A stretch of 64,000 bases of DNA from Jeongeupia wiesaeckerbachi (GCF_050916355.1 NZ_CP136946.1:1364001-1428000), one strand, 5' to 3'; positions 25,367 to 35,127 are shown, counted from the stretch's first letter. Program-made: numbers and translations. The notes: a model not told the origin generated them from the letters alone.

Positions 25367-27193
25367 ATGTTGCAAGCCAGATTTACGCTGCGGTGCCTGC
25401 CGCTGTTCCTGTCCGCCGGTTTTGCCTGTGCCGAGGACGTTCCCAGTTTTGATGCCGATCCGGTGATCGTCACCGCGACCCGCGTGGCCTCGCCGCGCTC
25501 GTCCTTGTCGAGCGATACCACGGTGATTACCGCCAAGGAGCTGCAGCAGGCCGGCAGCCAGTCGCTCGGCCAGGTGCTGTCGCGCGTGCCGGGCGTCGAA
25601 TTCGCCCGCACCGGCGGCCTCGGCCAGCCGGCCAGCCTCTACCTGCGCGGTGCCAACGGCAACCAGACGCTGGTGCTGCTCGATGGCCAGCGCCTTGCGC
25701 CGGGCGCCGACGGTTCGAGCGCCTTCGACACGATCCCGGTGTCGCTGATCGACCGGATCGAAATCGTCCGCGGTTCGGCGTCGGGCCTGTACGGCGCCGA
25801 TGCGGTCGGCGGCGTGGTGCAGATCTTTACCAAGAGCGGCAAGGGCGCGCCTGCCGGCAGCGTCAGCGTCGACGCCGGCAGCGACCGGACCTTCGGTGGT
25901 AGCGCCAATGTCGGCGGCGTCGTCGGCGACACGCGCTTCTCGGTCTCGGTCGACGCGCACAACAGCGACGGCTTCAACCTGACCAAGCCGACCAGCATGT
26001 ATTACGAGGCCGATCGCGACGGCTGGCAGCAACGCAGCAGCAGCGCCAGCTTGAGCCACTACTTCGGCGACAACGTCGAAGTCGGCGTGCGCGGCAGCTA
26101 TGTCGACACCAAGGCCGACTACGACGGCGGCGCCTACGATCAGGATCCGCTCAGCCACCGCACCCAGTCGACCGGCGCGGCCTACGCCAACGTCAAGGTC
26201 AACGACTGGTGGCAGAGCAACTTCCTCGCCGGCATCGGCCGCGACCGCTACGTGACCGAGAGCAGCTATCCGAGCAATACCGCGACGACGCAGCAGCAGT
26301 TCCAGTGGACCAACATCCTCAAGAGCGGCGTCGGCCAGTGGTTGATCGGCGCCGAGTATCTGCGCGAATCGCTCGACAGCACGACCGAATACGACCAGAC
26401 CACGCGCTACAACAGCTCGGTTCAGGCCGGCTGGCAGAACGATTTCGGCCCGCATCACCTGCAGGCCAATGTCCGTTACGACGACAACAGCCAGTTCGGC
26501 GGCAAGACCACCGGCGGTGTCGGCTACGCATGGCGCTTCGTCGAGGGCTGGCAGCTGTTTGCCAACGCCGGCACCAGCTTCCACGTGCCGTCCTTCGTCG
26601 ACCTGTACTACCCGTCGTGGCCGGGCTTCGCGCCGGCGTCCAACCCCAACCTCCAACCCGAGGAAGGCAAGTCGGTCGACGGTGGCGTGCGCTGGCAGAA
26701 CGGCGTGTGGAAAATGGACGCGACCGCGTTCTACAACCGCATCGAAAACCTGATCACGCTCGACGCCAATTACACGCCGCAGAACGTCAATGCCGCGCGT
26801 ATCCGCGGCCTGACGCTGAACGGCAACGGGGCGCTCGGTGCTTTCGAGCTTGGTGCCAACGTGACGTGGCAGGATCCGGAGAACGAGGATACCGACAAGC
26901 AGCTGGCGCGCCGCGCCAAGGTCTACGGCGGCGCAACCATTGCACAGACGATCGGCGACTGGCGCTGGAACGCCAACTGGCAGGCCGCCGGCAAGCGCTA
27001 CGACGATCAGGCCAATACCAAGCCGCTGGCCGGTTACGGCAAGCTCGATCTGGGTCTCGATTACCAGATCGCCAAGCAGTGGCGCGCCGGTGCACAACTG
27101 CTGAACGCATTCGACCGCGATTACGAACTGGCCGAGGGCTACAACACCGGCGGCCGGATGTGGTTCGTCAACCTGCAGTACAACGGCGCCTGA
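25367..27193 (+). CDS. btuB: TonB-dependent vitamin B12 receptor
   Basis: Outer-membrane receptor that imports cobalamin using TonB energy. 608 residues, close to E. coli BtuB (614). Signal peptide 1-22, a TonB box within DADPVIVTATRV (about 29-40), a plug domain (about 45-160: QSLGQVLSRVPGVEFARTGG, SAFDTIPVSLIDRIEIVRGS, GLYGADAVGGVVQIFTK), and a barrel ending in aromatic-rich MWFVNLQYNGA. The substrate is assigned by the cobalamin riboswitch upstream. The ATG at 25367 follows CGGAGT. A terminator follows. Confidence 0.94.
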   Translation: MLQARFTLRCLPLFLSAGFACAEDVPSFDADPVIVTATRVASPRSSLSSDTTVITAKELQQAGSQSLGQVLSRVPGVEFARTGGLGQPASLYLRGANGNQTLVLLDGQRLAPGADGSSAFDTIPVSLIDRIEIVRGSASGLYGADAVGGVVQIFTKSGKGAPAGSVSVDAGSDRTFGGSANVGGVVGDTRFSVSVDAHNSDGFNLTKPTSMYYEADRDGWQQRSSSASLSHYFGDNVEVGVRGSYVDTKADYDGGAYDQDPLSHRTQSTGAAYANVKVNDWWQSNFLAGIGRDRYVTESSYPSNTATTQQQFQWTNILKSGVGQWLIGAEYLRESLDSTTEYDQTTRYNSSVQAGWQNDFGPHHLQANVRYDDNSQFGGKTTGGVGYAWRFVEGWQLFANAGTSFHVPSFVDLYYPSWPGFAPASNPNLQPEEGKSVDGGVRWQNGVWKMDATAFYNRIENLITLDANYTPQNVNAARIRGLTLNGNGALGAFELGANVTWQDPENEDTDKQLARRAKVYGGATIAQTIGDWRWNANWQAAGKRYDDQANTKPLAGYGKLDLGLDYQIAKQWRAGAQLLNAFDRDYELAEGYNTGGRMWFVNLQYNGA

Positions 27194-27217
27194 AGGCCGC
27201 GTTGACCGCAGGATCAA

Positions 27218-27241
27218 GGCCGGCATTGCCGGCCTTTTTTT
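27218..27241 (+). terminator. Rho-independent terminator after btuB
   Basis: Stem GGCCGGC/GCCGGCC with an ATT loop and a seven-T tail, 24 bp after the btuB stop. It also lies next to the convergent GGDEF gene. Confidence 0.9.
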
Positions 27242-27246
27242 GCGGC

Positions 27247-27855
27247 CTAGGCGTCGGCGGCTTGCGCCGACCGTACCCGTGTCAGCGCGTGATCGGCGGC
27301 GATCAGCAGGTCGTCGGCGGTATCGGTTTCGTTCTCGAGCGTCGCGATGCCGATCGTGACCGTGACCGGCACGACCCGGCCGTCCTTCAGCGTGATCGAG
27401 TTCGCGGTGATCGCCGCTTCGAGCCGCGCCGCAGCGAGGCGGGCATCGGCCAGCGTGGCGTCGGGTAGCAGCACGGTGAACTCCTTGTGCGAGAAGCGGC
27501 CGATCAGGTCGAAGTCGCGTACACAGCCGATGCACGCTGACGAAACGTGCCGCAGCAGCCGATCGCCGCCATCGTAGCCATAGTGCTGGTTGAACCAGCG
27601 CAACTGGCCGGCGTCGATCAGCAGCACCGACAGCGGGTGGCCGGCGCGCTGGCTGCGGTTGACCTCGCGCGCGGTGGCGTCGAGGAAACGGACGCGATCG
27701 GGCAATTTGCTCAGCGGGTCGATACCGCCGTTCGGCGGCGGTGCATCCGGCCCGTTGCCGGCACGGGCGCGTTGCCAGGCCAGCACCAGCATCAGCGCAA
27801 CGAACCAGCCGAGCGCGGCAATCCCCCAGGCAAGGGCGGTCCAGCTTTCGGTCAT
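27247..27855 (-). CDS. Membrane-anchored degenerate GGDEF protein
   Basis: A 202-residue protein: one N-terminal helix (TALAWGIAALGWFVALMLVL) and a GGDEF-fold domain (about 48-195) that begins DPLSKLPDRVRFLDATAREV. At the active-site loop it reads RFSHKEF where active diguanylate cyclases have RYGGDEF, so three of five signature residues are changed and cyclase activity is unlikely. GGDEF folds without activity can still bind GTP or c-di-GMP or act as protein adaptors. Divergent from waaC. Confidence 0.82.
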   Translation of the reverse strand: MTESWTALAWGIAALGWFVALMLVLAWQRARAGNGPDAPPPNGGIDPLSKLPDRVRFLDATAREVNRSQRAGHPLSVLLIDAGQLRWFNQHYGYDGGDRLLRHVSSACIGCVRDFDLIGRFSHKEFTVLLPDATLADARLAAARLEAAITANSITLKDGRVVPVTVTIGIATLENETDTADDLLIAADHALTRVRSAQAADA

Positions 27856-27942
27856 TGCGACGCTCCGGGCGTTTCGATCCTTGGGTCAAGTGTAGACAAC
27901 GGCAGGGTGCAGCCCAGCCTTACAGACACTACAATGCCGGCC

Positions 27943-28902
27943 ATGCCGAAATTGCTTCTTGTTCGCCTGTCGTCGATGGGCGACATCATTCACACTTTGC
28001 CGGCGCTGACCGATCTGGCGCGCGCACGACCGGGCACGACGCTCGACTGGGTCGTCGAGGAAGGTTTTGCCGAGCTGCCGCAGCTGCATCCGGCGGTGGG
28101 CCGGGTGATTCCGTTTGCGCTGCGTCGCTGGCGCCGCAGCCTGTTGTCCAGTACCACCCGCGCCGAGGTCGGTGCGCTGCGGCGCTCGCTGACCGCTGCG
28201 CATTACGAGCGCGTGATCGATGCTCAGGGTCTGATCAAGAGCGCGCTGGTGGCGCGACAGGCCGGCGCGCCGGTGGTCGGTTACGACCGGCAGAGCGCGC
28301 GTGAATCGCTGGCGGCGCTGGCCTATGCCGAATCCGTGGCGGTGCCCAAGGCGCTGCATGCGGTCGAGCGCGCCCGGCTGCTGTTTGCCGGCGCCTTCGG
28401 CTACCGCATCGAGACGGCGCCGGACTACGGCATGGCGGTCCCCGAGATCGCGCTGCCGTGGCGTCCGGCCGGGGCGTACGCGGTCTTGCTGACCGCGACC
28501 AGCCGCGCCGACAAGGAATGGCCCGAAGCGAACTGGATCGCCCTCGGTACGCGGCTGGTGGCCGAAGGCATCGCCTGCGTGCTGCCCTGGGGCAGCGACG
28601 CCGAGCGCGAACGCGCCGAGCGGCTGGCGCAGGCGATACCGCAGGCCGTGGTCGCGCCGCGTCTGGATCTGACCCGCGCGGCGCGCTTGCTCGCCGATGC
28701 GCGCGTCGTCGTCGGCGTCGATACCGGGCTCGCCCATCTGGCCGCCGCGGTCGCGACGCCGGTGGTGGCGATCTTCTGCGCCTCCGACCCGGATCGCACC
28801 GGCGTGCTGGCCGGCACCTATGCGGTCAACCTCGGCCGCAACGGTGCCGCACCCGACGTTGAAACCGTCTGGGCGGCGACGCAGCAAGGGCTGGTGGCAT
28901 GA
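27943..28902 (+). CDS. waaC: Lipopolysaccharide heptosyltransferase I
   Basis: Adds the first L-glycero-D-manno-heptose to Kdo2-lipid A in LPS inner-core synthesis at the cytoplasmic membrane face. 319 residues, GT9 family. The N-terminal LLVRLSSMGDIIHTLPALTD, the YDRQSARESLAA segment (where WaaC binds the acceptor), ATSRADKEWPEANW, and VGVDTGLAHLAAAV with the nucleotide-sugar-binding DTGLxH are diagnostic. Start at 27943 or at an ATG 9 bp upstream. Its stop overlaps waaA by 4 bp. Confidence 0.93.
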   Translation: MPKLLLVRLSSMGDIIHTLPALTDLARARPGTTLDWVVEEGFAELPQLHPAVGRVIPFALRRWRRSLLSSTTRAEVGALRRSLTAAHYERVIDAQGLIKSALVARQAGAPVVGYDRQSARESLAALAYAESVAVPKALHAVERARLLFAGAFGYRIETAPDYGMAVPEIALPWRPAGAYAVLLTATSRADKEWPEANWIALGTRLVAEGIACVLPWGSDAERERAERLAQAIPQAVVAPRLDLTRAARLLADARVVVGVDTGLAHLAAAVATPVVAIFCASDPDRTGVLAGTYAVNLGRNGAAPDVETVWAATQQGLVA

Positions 28903-30182
28903 CGAGCCGCTGGCTTTATTCGCTACTGCTGTGGCTGGCGACGCCGCTGATCCGCGCCTATCTGCGCCGACGGGCCAAAAAACAACCGGCCTATCTCGAA
29001 CACTGGGACGAGCGCTGGGCGCGCTACTCCGGCCCGGCACCGCAGCCGTACGACTACTGGCTGCACGCGGTGTCGGTCGGCGAGATGCGCGCCGCAGCGC
29101 CGCTGATCCGCGCCTTGCGCCAGCGCGACCCGACCGCGCGGCTGCTCTTGAGCTGCATGACGCCGACCGGCCGCGAGACCGCCCGCGAACTCTACGGCGA
29201 TTCGGGCGACGGGCCCGGGGCCGATGTCGTGTACCTGCCGTACGACCGGCCGGCGGCGGTGCGGCGCTTTCTGGCGCGCTTCTCGCCGCGCTGCGGGCTG
29301 CTGCTCGAAACCGAACTGTGGCCGAACCTGATCCACGGCTGTGCCGACGCCGGTGTGCCGCTGCTGCTGGTCAACGCGCGGCTGTCGGCCAAATCGGCGC
29401 ACGGTTATGCACGGGTGCGCTGGCTGCTTGCGCCGGCACTGGCCAGATTGGGCGCGGTGCTGGCGCAGGGCAGCGACGATGCCGAGCGGCTGGCCCTGCT
29501 CGGCGCGCGCCACGTCAAGGTCTGCGGCAACCTCAAATACGACAACCAGGCCGATGCGGCGGTGGTCGCGCGGGGCCGCGACTGGCGGGCGCTGTTCGGC
29601 GACCGGCCGGTGCTGCTGGTCGCATCGAGTCGCGAAGGCGAGGAGGCGCTGCTGCTCGACGGGCTCGACGCGCTGCCGGCGCGAACGCTGCTGATCATCG
29701 TGCCGCGTCATCCGCAGCGCTTCGACGACGTGGCGGCGCTGATCAAGGCACGCGGGCTGCCGTTGCTGCGGCGCAGCGGCTGGGCTGCGACGCCGATGCC
29801 GGATGACGTCCGGGTGCTGCTCGGCGACAGCATGGGCGAGCTGGCGGCGTGGTACGCCTGCGCCGACGTCGCCGTGATCGGCGGCTCGATCCTGCCTTTC
29901 GGCAGCCAGAACCTGATCGAGGCATGTGCGCTCGGCTGCCCGGTGCTGCTCGGCCCGTCGACGTTCAATTTCGCCGACGCGGCGCGCGAGGCGCTGGCCG
30001 CCGGCGCGGCGTGGCAAGGGCAGGATGCGCCGGCCCTGCTGCGCGAAGCTGCGGCCTTGCTCGACGATCCACCACGCCGGCAGGCGATGGGCGAGGCCGG
30101 TGCCGGCTTCGCCGAAAGGCATCGCGGCGCGACAGCGCGCGTACTGGCCGTGCTCGACCGGCACCTCTCCGTCCGGCGCTGA
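28899..30182 (+). CDS. waaA: 3-deoxy-D-manno-octulosonic acid (Kdo) transferase
   Basis: Transfers Kdo from CMP-Kdo to lipid IVA. 427 residues, GT30 family. After an N-terminal membrane-associated helix come WLHAVSVGEMRAAAPLIRAL, LLLETELWPNLI with the catalytic Glu, NARLSAKSAHGY, VIGGSILPFGSQNLIEACAL and GPSTFNFADAAREAL, all hallmark blocks. Translationally coupled to waaC (ATGA), giving a two-gene inner-core unit. Confidence 0.96.
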   Translation: MTSRWLYSLLLWLATPLIRAYLRRRAKKQPAYLEHWDERWARYSGPAPQPYDYWLHAVSVGEMRAAAPLIRALRQRDPTARLLLSCMTPTGRETARELYGDSGDGPGADVVYLPYDRPAAVRRFLARFSPRCGLLLETELWPNLIHGCADAGVPLLLVNARLSAKSAHGYARVRWLLAPALARLGAVLAQGSDDAERLALLGARHVKVCGNLKYDNQADAAVVARGRDWRALFGDRPVLLVASSREGEEALLLDGLDALPARTLLIIVPRHPQRFDDVAALIKARGLPLLRRSGWAATPMPDDVRVLLGDSMGELAAWYACADVAVIGGSILPFGSQNLIEACALGCPVLLGPSTFNFADAAREALAAGAAWQGQDAPALLREAAALLDDPPRRQAMGEAGAGFAERHRGATARVLAVLDRHLSVRR

Positions 30183-30314
30183 TGCGCCGCCAACCCATGG
30201 TGATCCGGCAACCGCTCGATCGCGCCGTTGATAATTTTCAGAAACGATCAAGTTGTGCACCCGCCATGCCGGGCACGGCTTTGTCGGTCTGATCCGAACC
30301 AGAGACGGAAGGCG

Positions 30315-32918
30315 ATGCAGTCCTTATTTGCTCCACGCACGCGCCAGGACTGGCACCTGGTCACCCTGCTCGGCTTCGTGCTGTGCGTCGGCGCGGTCGT
30401 GCTGCTGGTGTGGGAAAGCTGGGGCGATTACCAGCAGAGCCGGCACGATACCGAGGTCCGCGCCTACAACGCGGCCGGCATGCTGGAGTCGCATTTCAAC
30501 GTGATGCTGCAGCAGAGCAAGGCCAGCATCGACAGCGTCGCGACCGAGCTGCTGTGGAAGCGCCAGTACGGCCCGATCGGTGGCGCCGACTATCTGGACG
30601 CGCTGCGCAAGGCGATCAGCTTCGACCCGCAATCGAACGCGTTGTTCGTGCTGATCGGTGACGACATCTGGATGGTCGACGACCGTGCAAGGATGGAAGG
30701 CAGCCTGCAGGTGCAGCAGCTGCTGCGCGAGGCGCTGGCTGCCTCGATCGGGCAGGTGTTCGCCGCGCCGATGCTGCGCCAGGGAGAATGGCAGGTCCCG
30801 ATGTCGTACAGCTACACCTTGCGCGACGGCCGCAAGATGATCGTCGGTGCGCTGGTTCCGTTCGCGCACCTCCAGCGCATCTCGACGTGGATCTACAAGG
30901 GGACCGGTGCGATCGGCATCTTCCGCCGCGACGGCCTGCCGCTGATGTGCATCCCGGGCATGGGGCGAAACCGGGACGCCGTGTCGCCGCTGCCGCAGGT
31001 CAAGAACGGCATCGGCAGCCGGAGCACCGGCCTGTGTCCGGGCGAACCCAAGCGGGGCAGCAGCGTCGTGTTCGGCCTGGTCGGCTCGCAGACCTTTCCC
31101 TTCGTCGCCTATTTCGGCATCGCCAAGTCGACCTTCACCCAGCCCTGGGTCGAGCGGCTCGGCTGGCGTCTGGCGTCGTTCCTCGTTTACGGGCTGGTGA
31201 TCGGCCTGTTCGTCGCCGGCTTGCGCCGGCTGGTCAAGCAACTGATCGACGACAAGCGCTTCTATCTGGAGCTGTTCGATACCGTCAACGACGGCTTGAT
31301 GATCGTCGAAAACGGCCAGATCAGCAGCGCCAACCCGGCGGCCTGCGCCTTGCTCGGCGTCGATGGCGCGGTGCAGCTGGCCGGCCGGACACCGTCGTCG
31401 CTGTTCTATCCCGATGTCGATCACGAAGCGTATCGCAAGATCGAGACCGAGCTCAGCGAGATGTACCGCGGCGGGCGAGGGCAGTTCAGCGCGCGGCTGC
31501 GCCGACGCGACGACGGCAGCGTGTTCGACGCCGAAGTGCGTGGCGCCGAGCTGCCGAATGCCGCGACGCAGCTGCTGGCGATTCGCGACGTGTCCGAGGA
31601 GCGCCGCTATCTGGCGCAGCAGGAATTCCTCGCCAACCACGACATGCTGACCGAGTTGCCGAACCGCTATGCGCTGATGCGGCGCATCGACAGCCGCATC
31701 GCGACGACGCCCGACGCCTCGCTGGCCGTCTGCGTGCTGGACCTGAACCGCTTCAAGGAAATCAACGACACGCTCGGCCACAGCGTCGGCGACCAGGTTC
31801 TGCAGGCGATCGGCGACCGGCTGCAGCACTGGGCGGCAGGGCGCAAGGCCGAAGTGGCCCGGCTCGGCGGCGACGAGCTGGGGTTGCTGGTGCCGGATCT
31901 GCCGCTGTGCCAGCAGCAGGTGGCCGAACTGTGCGCGAGCCTGACCGCGCAGGTCGGTTTGCCGTTGCCGGTCGAGGAAATGCAGCTCGAGGTCTCGGCC
32001 AGCATCGGCGTCGCCTTTTATCCGGCGCACGGCGGTGAAGCCAACGAGCTGCTGCGTTGTGCCGACGTGGCGATGTACGACGCCAAGCACCGCCGGGTGC
32101 CGCATCGCGTCTATGACGCGAGCCTCGATCGCAATAGCCGCGAGCGGCTGGTGCTGTATTCGGAGCTGTCGCATGCAATCCGCGACGACGGCCTGATGCT
32201 GTACTACCAGCCCAAGCAGCGCCTGAGCGATGGCCAGATCGTCGGCGTCGAGGCGCTGCTGCGCTGGCCGCATCCGCAGCGTGGCATGATCCCGCCGGGG
32301 GCCTTCATTCCGATGGCCGAGAATTCCGAACTGATCCGGCCGTTGACGGCCTGGGTGGTCGACGCGACGATCCGGCAGCTGGCGGCATGGCGAGGGGGCG
32401 GCATCGACCTGTGTTGCGCGATCAATCTGTCGGCGCGCAACCTGCTCGATCCGGGCCTGGTCGAATCGATCGAGGCGGCGCTGTTGCGCCACGACGTGCC
32501 GGCCACGGCGCTGGAATTCGAGGTGACCGAATCGGCGCTGATGGAAGATCCGCAGGCGGCGCTCGACTGCCTGTTGCGCATCCATGCGCTGGGCGCGCAC
32601 CTGTCGATCGACGACTACGGCACCGGTTACTCGTCGCTGGCTTACCTGAAGCGCTTGCCGGTGCAGACGCTGAAGATCGATCGCAGCTTCGTGTCGCAGG
32701 TCTCGCTCAGCCCGCCCGACGCGATCATTGTCGGCTCGACGATCACGCTGGCGCACAACTTCGGCCTGACGGTGGTTGCCGAAGGCGTCGAGCATGTCGC
32801 GGACCGCGATGCGCTGATCGCGCTCGGTTGCGACGTGATCCAGGGCTATCTGCTCGCCAAGCCGATGCCGGCGGCGGCGCTGGCCGCATGGCTGGGCGCC
32901 CGCGCAATGCAGGATTGA
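30315..32918 (+). CDS. PAS-GGDEF-EAL cyclic di-GMP signalling protein
   Basis: An 867-residue inner-membrane sensor. Helix 1 (about 17-37) and helix 2 (about 278-298) bracket a periplasmic sensor of about 240 residues. A PAS domain follows (about 312-420: FDTVNDGLMIVENGQISSAN), then GGDEF (about 435-600, active-site reading RLGGDELG) and EAL (about 610-860, with VEALLRWPHP, IDDYGTGYSSLAYLKRLPVQ and VVAEGVEH). Both signature motifs look intact apart from GGDEL for GGDEF. It may therefore make and break c-di-GMP, or use GGDEF to regulate EAL. The ATG at 30315 follows GGAAGG. Single gene. Confidence 0.93.
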   Translation: MQSLFAPRTRQDWHLVTLLGFVLCVGAVVLLVWESWGDYQQSRHDTEVRAYNAAGMLESHFNVMLQQSKASIDSVATELLWKRQYGPIGGADYLDALRKAISFDPQSNALFVLIGDDIWMVDDRARMEGSLQVQQLLREALAASIGQVFAAPMLRQGEWQVPMSYSYTLRDGRKMIVGALVPFAHLQRISTWIYKGTGAIGIFRRDGLPLMCIPGMGRNRDAVSPLPQVKNGIGSRSTGLCPGEPKRGSSVVFGLVGSQTFPFVAYFGIAKSTFTQPWVERLGWRLASFLVYGLVIGLFVAGLRRLVKQLIDDKRFYLELFDTVNDGLMIVENGQISSANPAACALLGVDGAVQLAGRTPSSLFYPDVDHEAYRKIETELSEMYRGGRGQFSARLRRRDDGSVFDAEVRGAELPNAATQLLAIRDVSEERRYLAQQEFLANHDMLTELPNRYALMRRIDSRIATTPDASLAVCVLDLNRFKEINDTLGHSVGDQVLQAIGDRLQHWAAGRKAEVARLGGDELGLLVPDLPLCQQQVAELCASLTAQVGLPLPVEEMQLEVSASIGVAFYPAHGGEANELLRCADVAMYDAKHRRVPHRVYDASLDRNSRERLVLYSELSHAIRDDGLMLYYQPKQRLSDGQIVGVEALLRWPHPQRGMIPPGAFIPMAENSELIRPLTAWVVDATIRQLAAWRGGGIDLCCAINLSARNLLDPGLVESIEAALLRHDVPATALEFEVTESALMEDPQAALDCLLRIHALGAHLSIDDYGTGYSSLAYLKRLPVQTLKIDRSFVSQVSLSPPDAIIVGSTITLAHNFGLTVVAEGVEHVADRDALIALGCDVIQGYLLAKPMPAAALAAWLGARAMQD

Positions 32919-33018
32919 GCCGCCTGTCCGGGCGTCGCGTTCGCCCGCTTGCCGTGGTGCGCTGCGGCCGGGACGAGCGGCGCAATCTACCGTTTGTCCG
33001 GAACCATCCTCTTCGCGG

Positions 33019-33044
33019 GAAACCGTCGGCGCCGACTGGCCGTA
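33019..33044 (+). promoter_or_regulatory. Candidate ECF sigma-factor promoter of the bufferin operon
   Basis: GAAACC, 16 bp, CGTA closely matches GTAACC-N16-CGAA, the pattern I recall for the Caulobacter SigF promoters that drive a related metal-stress operon. It lies about 125 bp upstream of bufA. By-eye match only, and no sigma-factor gene is adjacent. Confidence 0.4.
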
Positions 33045-33170
33045 TACATCGTTATAACCAGCAGCCGATAGCCGACGACCGGTAGGTGATCACTGTCATC
33101 CTAGCCGGGGCTGTACGACTCACGGTTATGCGAACGACCACGCATGTTCAACCGAATGGAGATCGACACC

Positions 33171-33416
33171 ATGAACCGTATCACGGGCGCTACTCTGGCC
33201 GCGGCGGCTGCCGCCGTGTTTTCGACCGTCGCCGTTCCGCAAGCTGCGGCAGCGGATATGACCGTGCACTGTGCGGGCATCAACAGCTGTAAGGGCACGT
33301 CGTCGTGCAAGACGGCCGACAATGCCTGCAAGGGCCAGAATTCCTGCAAGGGCCACGGTTGGCTGCCGACCGCCAGCGCCAAGGAATGTACCGACAAGGG
33401 CGGCAAGGTGCTGTAA
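33171..33416 (+). CDS. bufA: Bufferin precursor peptide (BufA2-like metallophore)
   Basis: An 81-residue secreted Cys-rich RiPP precursor. It has a signal peptide 1-28 (cleavage after PQAAAA) and then six Cys residues at 34, 40, 46, 53, 59 and 73 in the repeating pattern HCAGINSCKG, SSCKTADNACKG, NSCKGHGW. In characterised bufferins some core Cys residues become copper-binding thiooxazoles. The peptide is exported and chelates copper in the periplasm, protecting the cell. The ATG at 33171 has TGGAGA upstream. First gene of bufA-bufB-bufC. Confidence 0.9.
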   Translation: MNRITGATLAAAAAAVFSTVAVPQAAAADMTVHCAGINSCKGTSSCKTADNACKGQNSCKGHGWLPTASAKECTDKGGKVL

Positions 33417-33477
33417 TGCCCGCGCCCCCGGCCGCGCCGCTCTCCGGCGCGGTCGTTGTCGATAACAGGACACCCCG

Positions 33478-34323
33478 ATGAAACTCGATTTCGCCGGCTT
33501 TGGCCTGGGCTTGCGCAGCGAGCACTACGCCGATTTCCACGCTGCGCCGCAGCCGCTCGACTGGCTGGAAATCATCAGCGAAAACTACCTGGTGCCCGGC
33601 GGCAAGCCGCTGCAGCACCTGACGCGCATTCGCGCCGATTACCCGATGGCGATGCACGGCGTATCGCTGTCAATCGGCAGCACCGACCCGCTCGACCGTG
33701 ATTACCTGCGCCAGCTGCGCGCGCTGGCCGACCGCATCGAGCCGCTGTGGCTGTCCGATCATCTGTGCTGGACCGGCGTCGCCGGGCGCAACCTGCACGA
33801 TCTGTTGCCGCTGCCGTTCACCGACGAGGCGCTGGCCCATGTCGCCGACCGGGTGATGCAGGTGCAGGACGCACTCGGGCGACGCATCCTGCTCGAGAAC
33901 GTCTCGACCTACGCGACCTTCCGCGGCGACGACTACCCGGAAGCGCAGTTTCTGGCCGCGCTGGCCGAGCGCGCCGATTGCCTGATCCTGCTCGACCTCA
34001 ACAATGTCTACGTGAATCACCGCAACCATGGCCTCGATCCGTACGCCTATCTGGCGGCACTGCCGGCGACGCGGATCGCCCAGTTTCATCTGGCCGGGCA
34101 TCAGGACCACGGCAGTCATGTGATCGACAGCCATGACGCCGCGATCGTCGATCCGGTCTGGCAGCTGTACGTCGCGGCGCTGCAGCGCTTCGGCCCGGTC
34201 AGCACCATGATCGAACGCGACGATGCGATCCCGCCTTTGCCTGAGCTGGTCGCCGAACTGGACATCGCCCGTCGCCTTGCCGCCGCACAGGGCATTCACC
34301 ATGCACAGCCTGCCTGCGCTTGA
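33478..34323 (+). CDS. bufB: DUF692 multinuclear iron-dependent oxidase (bufferin maturase)
   Basis: Iron enzyme of 281 residues (MNIO family) that oxidatively modifies Cys residues of BufA in the cytoplasm before export. TIM-barrel landmarks carrying metal-ligand His, Glu and Asp are visible: MHGVSLSIGSTDPL, WLSDHLCWTG, ILLENVSTYATF, LLDLNNVYVN, FHLAGHQDHG and IDSHDAAIVDPVW. It lies 61 bp after bufA and overlaps bufC by 23 bp. Assignment is strong from family and context together. Confidence 0.95.
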   Translation: MKLDFAGFGLGLRSEHYADFHAAPQPLDWLEIISENYLVPGGKPLQHLTRIRADYPMAMHGVSLSIGSTDPLDRDYLRQLRALADRIEPLWLSDHLCWTGVAGRNLHDLLPLPFTDEALAHVADRVMQVQDALGRRILLENVSTYATFRGDDYPEAQFLAALAERADCLILLDLNNVYVNHRNHGLDPYAYLAALPATRIAQFHLAGHQDHGSHVIDSHDAAIVDPVWQLYVAALQRFGPVSTMIERDDAIPPLPELVAELDIARRLAAAQGIHHAQPACA

Positions 34324-35077
34324 AGCGGCGTTTGCCGAGCTGGTATGCGCCGCCGATGCCGCGCCGCTGTCGTTGCTGTTGAACGAAAGCCCGGCGTTTG
34401 GCAGCGAGGCGCGGCTGGCGGTGTACCGGCACGCCTACCGGGCGCGCCTGCGCGATGCGCTGAAGGTCAACTACCCGAATCTGTACCGGCTGCTGGGCGA
34501 CGATGATTTCGACGCGCTTGCCAGCGCGTATCTGGCCGCCGAACCGTCGCCGCACCGGTCGGTCCGCTGGTTTGGCGACCGGCTGGCGGGGTTTCTGGCG
34601 CTAACGCCACCGTATGCCGAGCTGCCGATTCTGGCCGAACTGGCCGGCTGGGAATGGGCGTCGGCAGCGACCTTCGACGCCGCCGACGCACCGGTTCTGG
34701 ATGAGGCCGCACTGGCGGCGCTGCCATCGGAAGCCTGGCCGACCTTGCCGTTGCGACTGATTCCCGCGGCAAGCCTGCTCGATCTGGCGTGGAATACCCC
34801 GACGCTCTGCCAGGCCTTGCAGGCCGAGACCGCGCCACCGGCGCCAGAAGCTGCGCCGCAAAGCTGGCTGCTGTGGCGTGCGCCCAGTGGTGAAACCCGT
34901 TATCGCTCGCTCGATGCCGTCGAGGCCGGCGCATTGCCGTTGCTCGTCGGCGAGGGCTGCGATTTCGCCGCCGTGTGCGAGGCGCTGGCGACACGGATCG
35001 CCGACGTGTCGCAGCTGCCGCTGCTGGCCGCCGGCCTGCTGAAACAGTGGGTGGCCGACGGCATCCTGCAGGCCTGA
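34301..35077 (+). CDS. bufC: DUF2063 partner protein for the DUF692 maturase
   Basis: A 258-residue partner that recruits the BufA precursor to the DUF692 enzyme. The N-terminal DUF2063 domain (about 5-95) reads RLAVYRHAYRARLRDALKVN, then YPNLYRLLGDDDFDALASAY, the usual signature. The C-terminal half is a less conserved accessory domain. The ATG lies inside the end of bufB, which implies coupled translation and a stoichiometric complex. Confidence 0.92.
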   Translation: MHSLPALEAAFAELVCAADAAPLSLLLNESPAFGSEARLAVYRHAYRARLRDALKVNYPNLYRLLGDDDFDALASAYLAAEPSPHRSVRWFGDRLAGFLALTPPYAELPILAELAGWEWASAATFDAADAPVLDEAALAALPSEAWPTLPLRLIPAASLLDLAWNTPTLCQALQAETAPPAPEAAPQSWLLWRAPSGETRYRSLDAVEAGALPLLVGEGCDFAAVCEALATRIADVSQLPLLAAGLLKQWVADGILQA

Positions 35078-35127
35078 AGCCGCGCCGGCGGCGTTACACT
35101 GGGCTTCCCACTCCCGGAAGCCAGACC

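Noticed and set aside
25352..27889. An 845-codon minus-strand frame opposite btuB
   Set aside because: Antisense artefact; btuB on the plus strand has a complete TonB receptor layout and a riboswitch.
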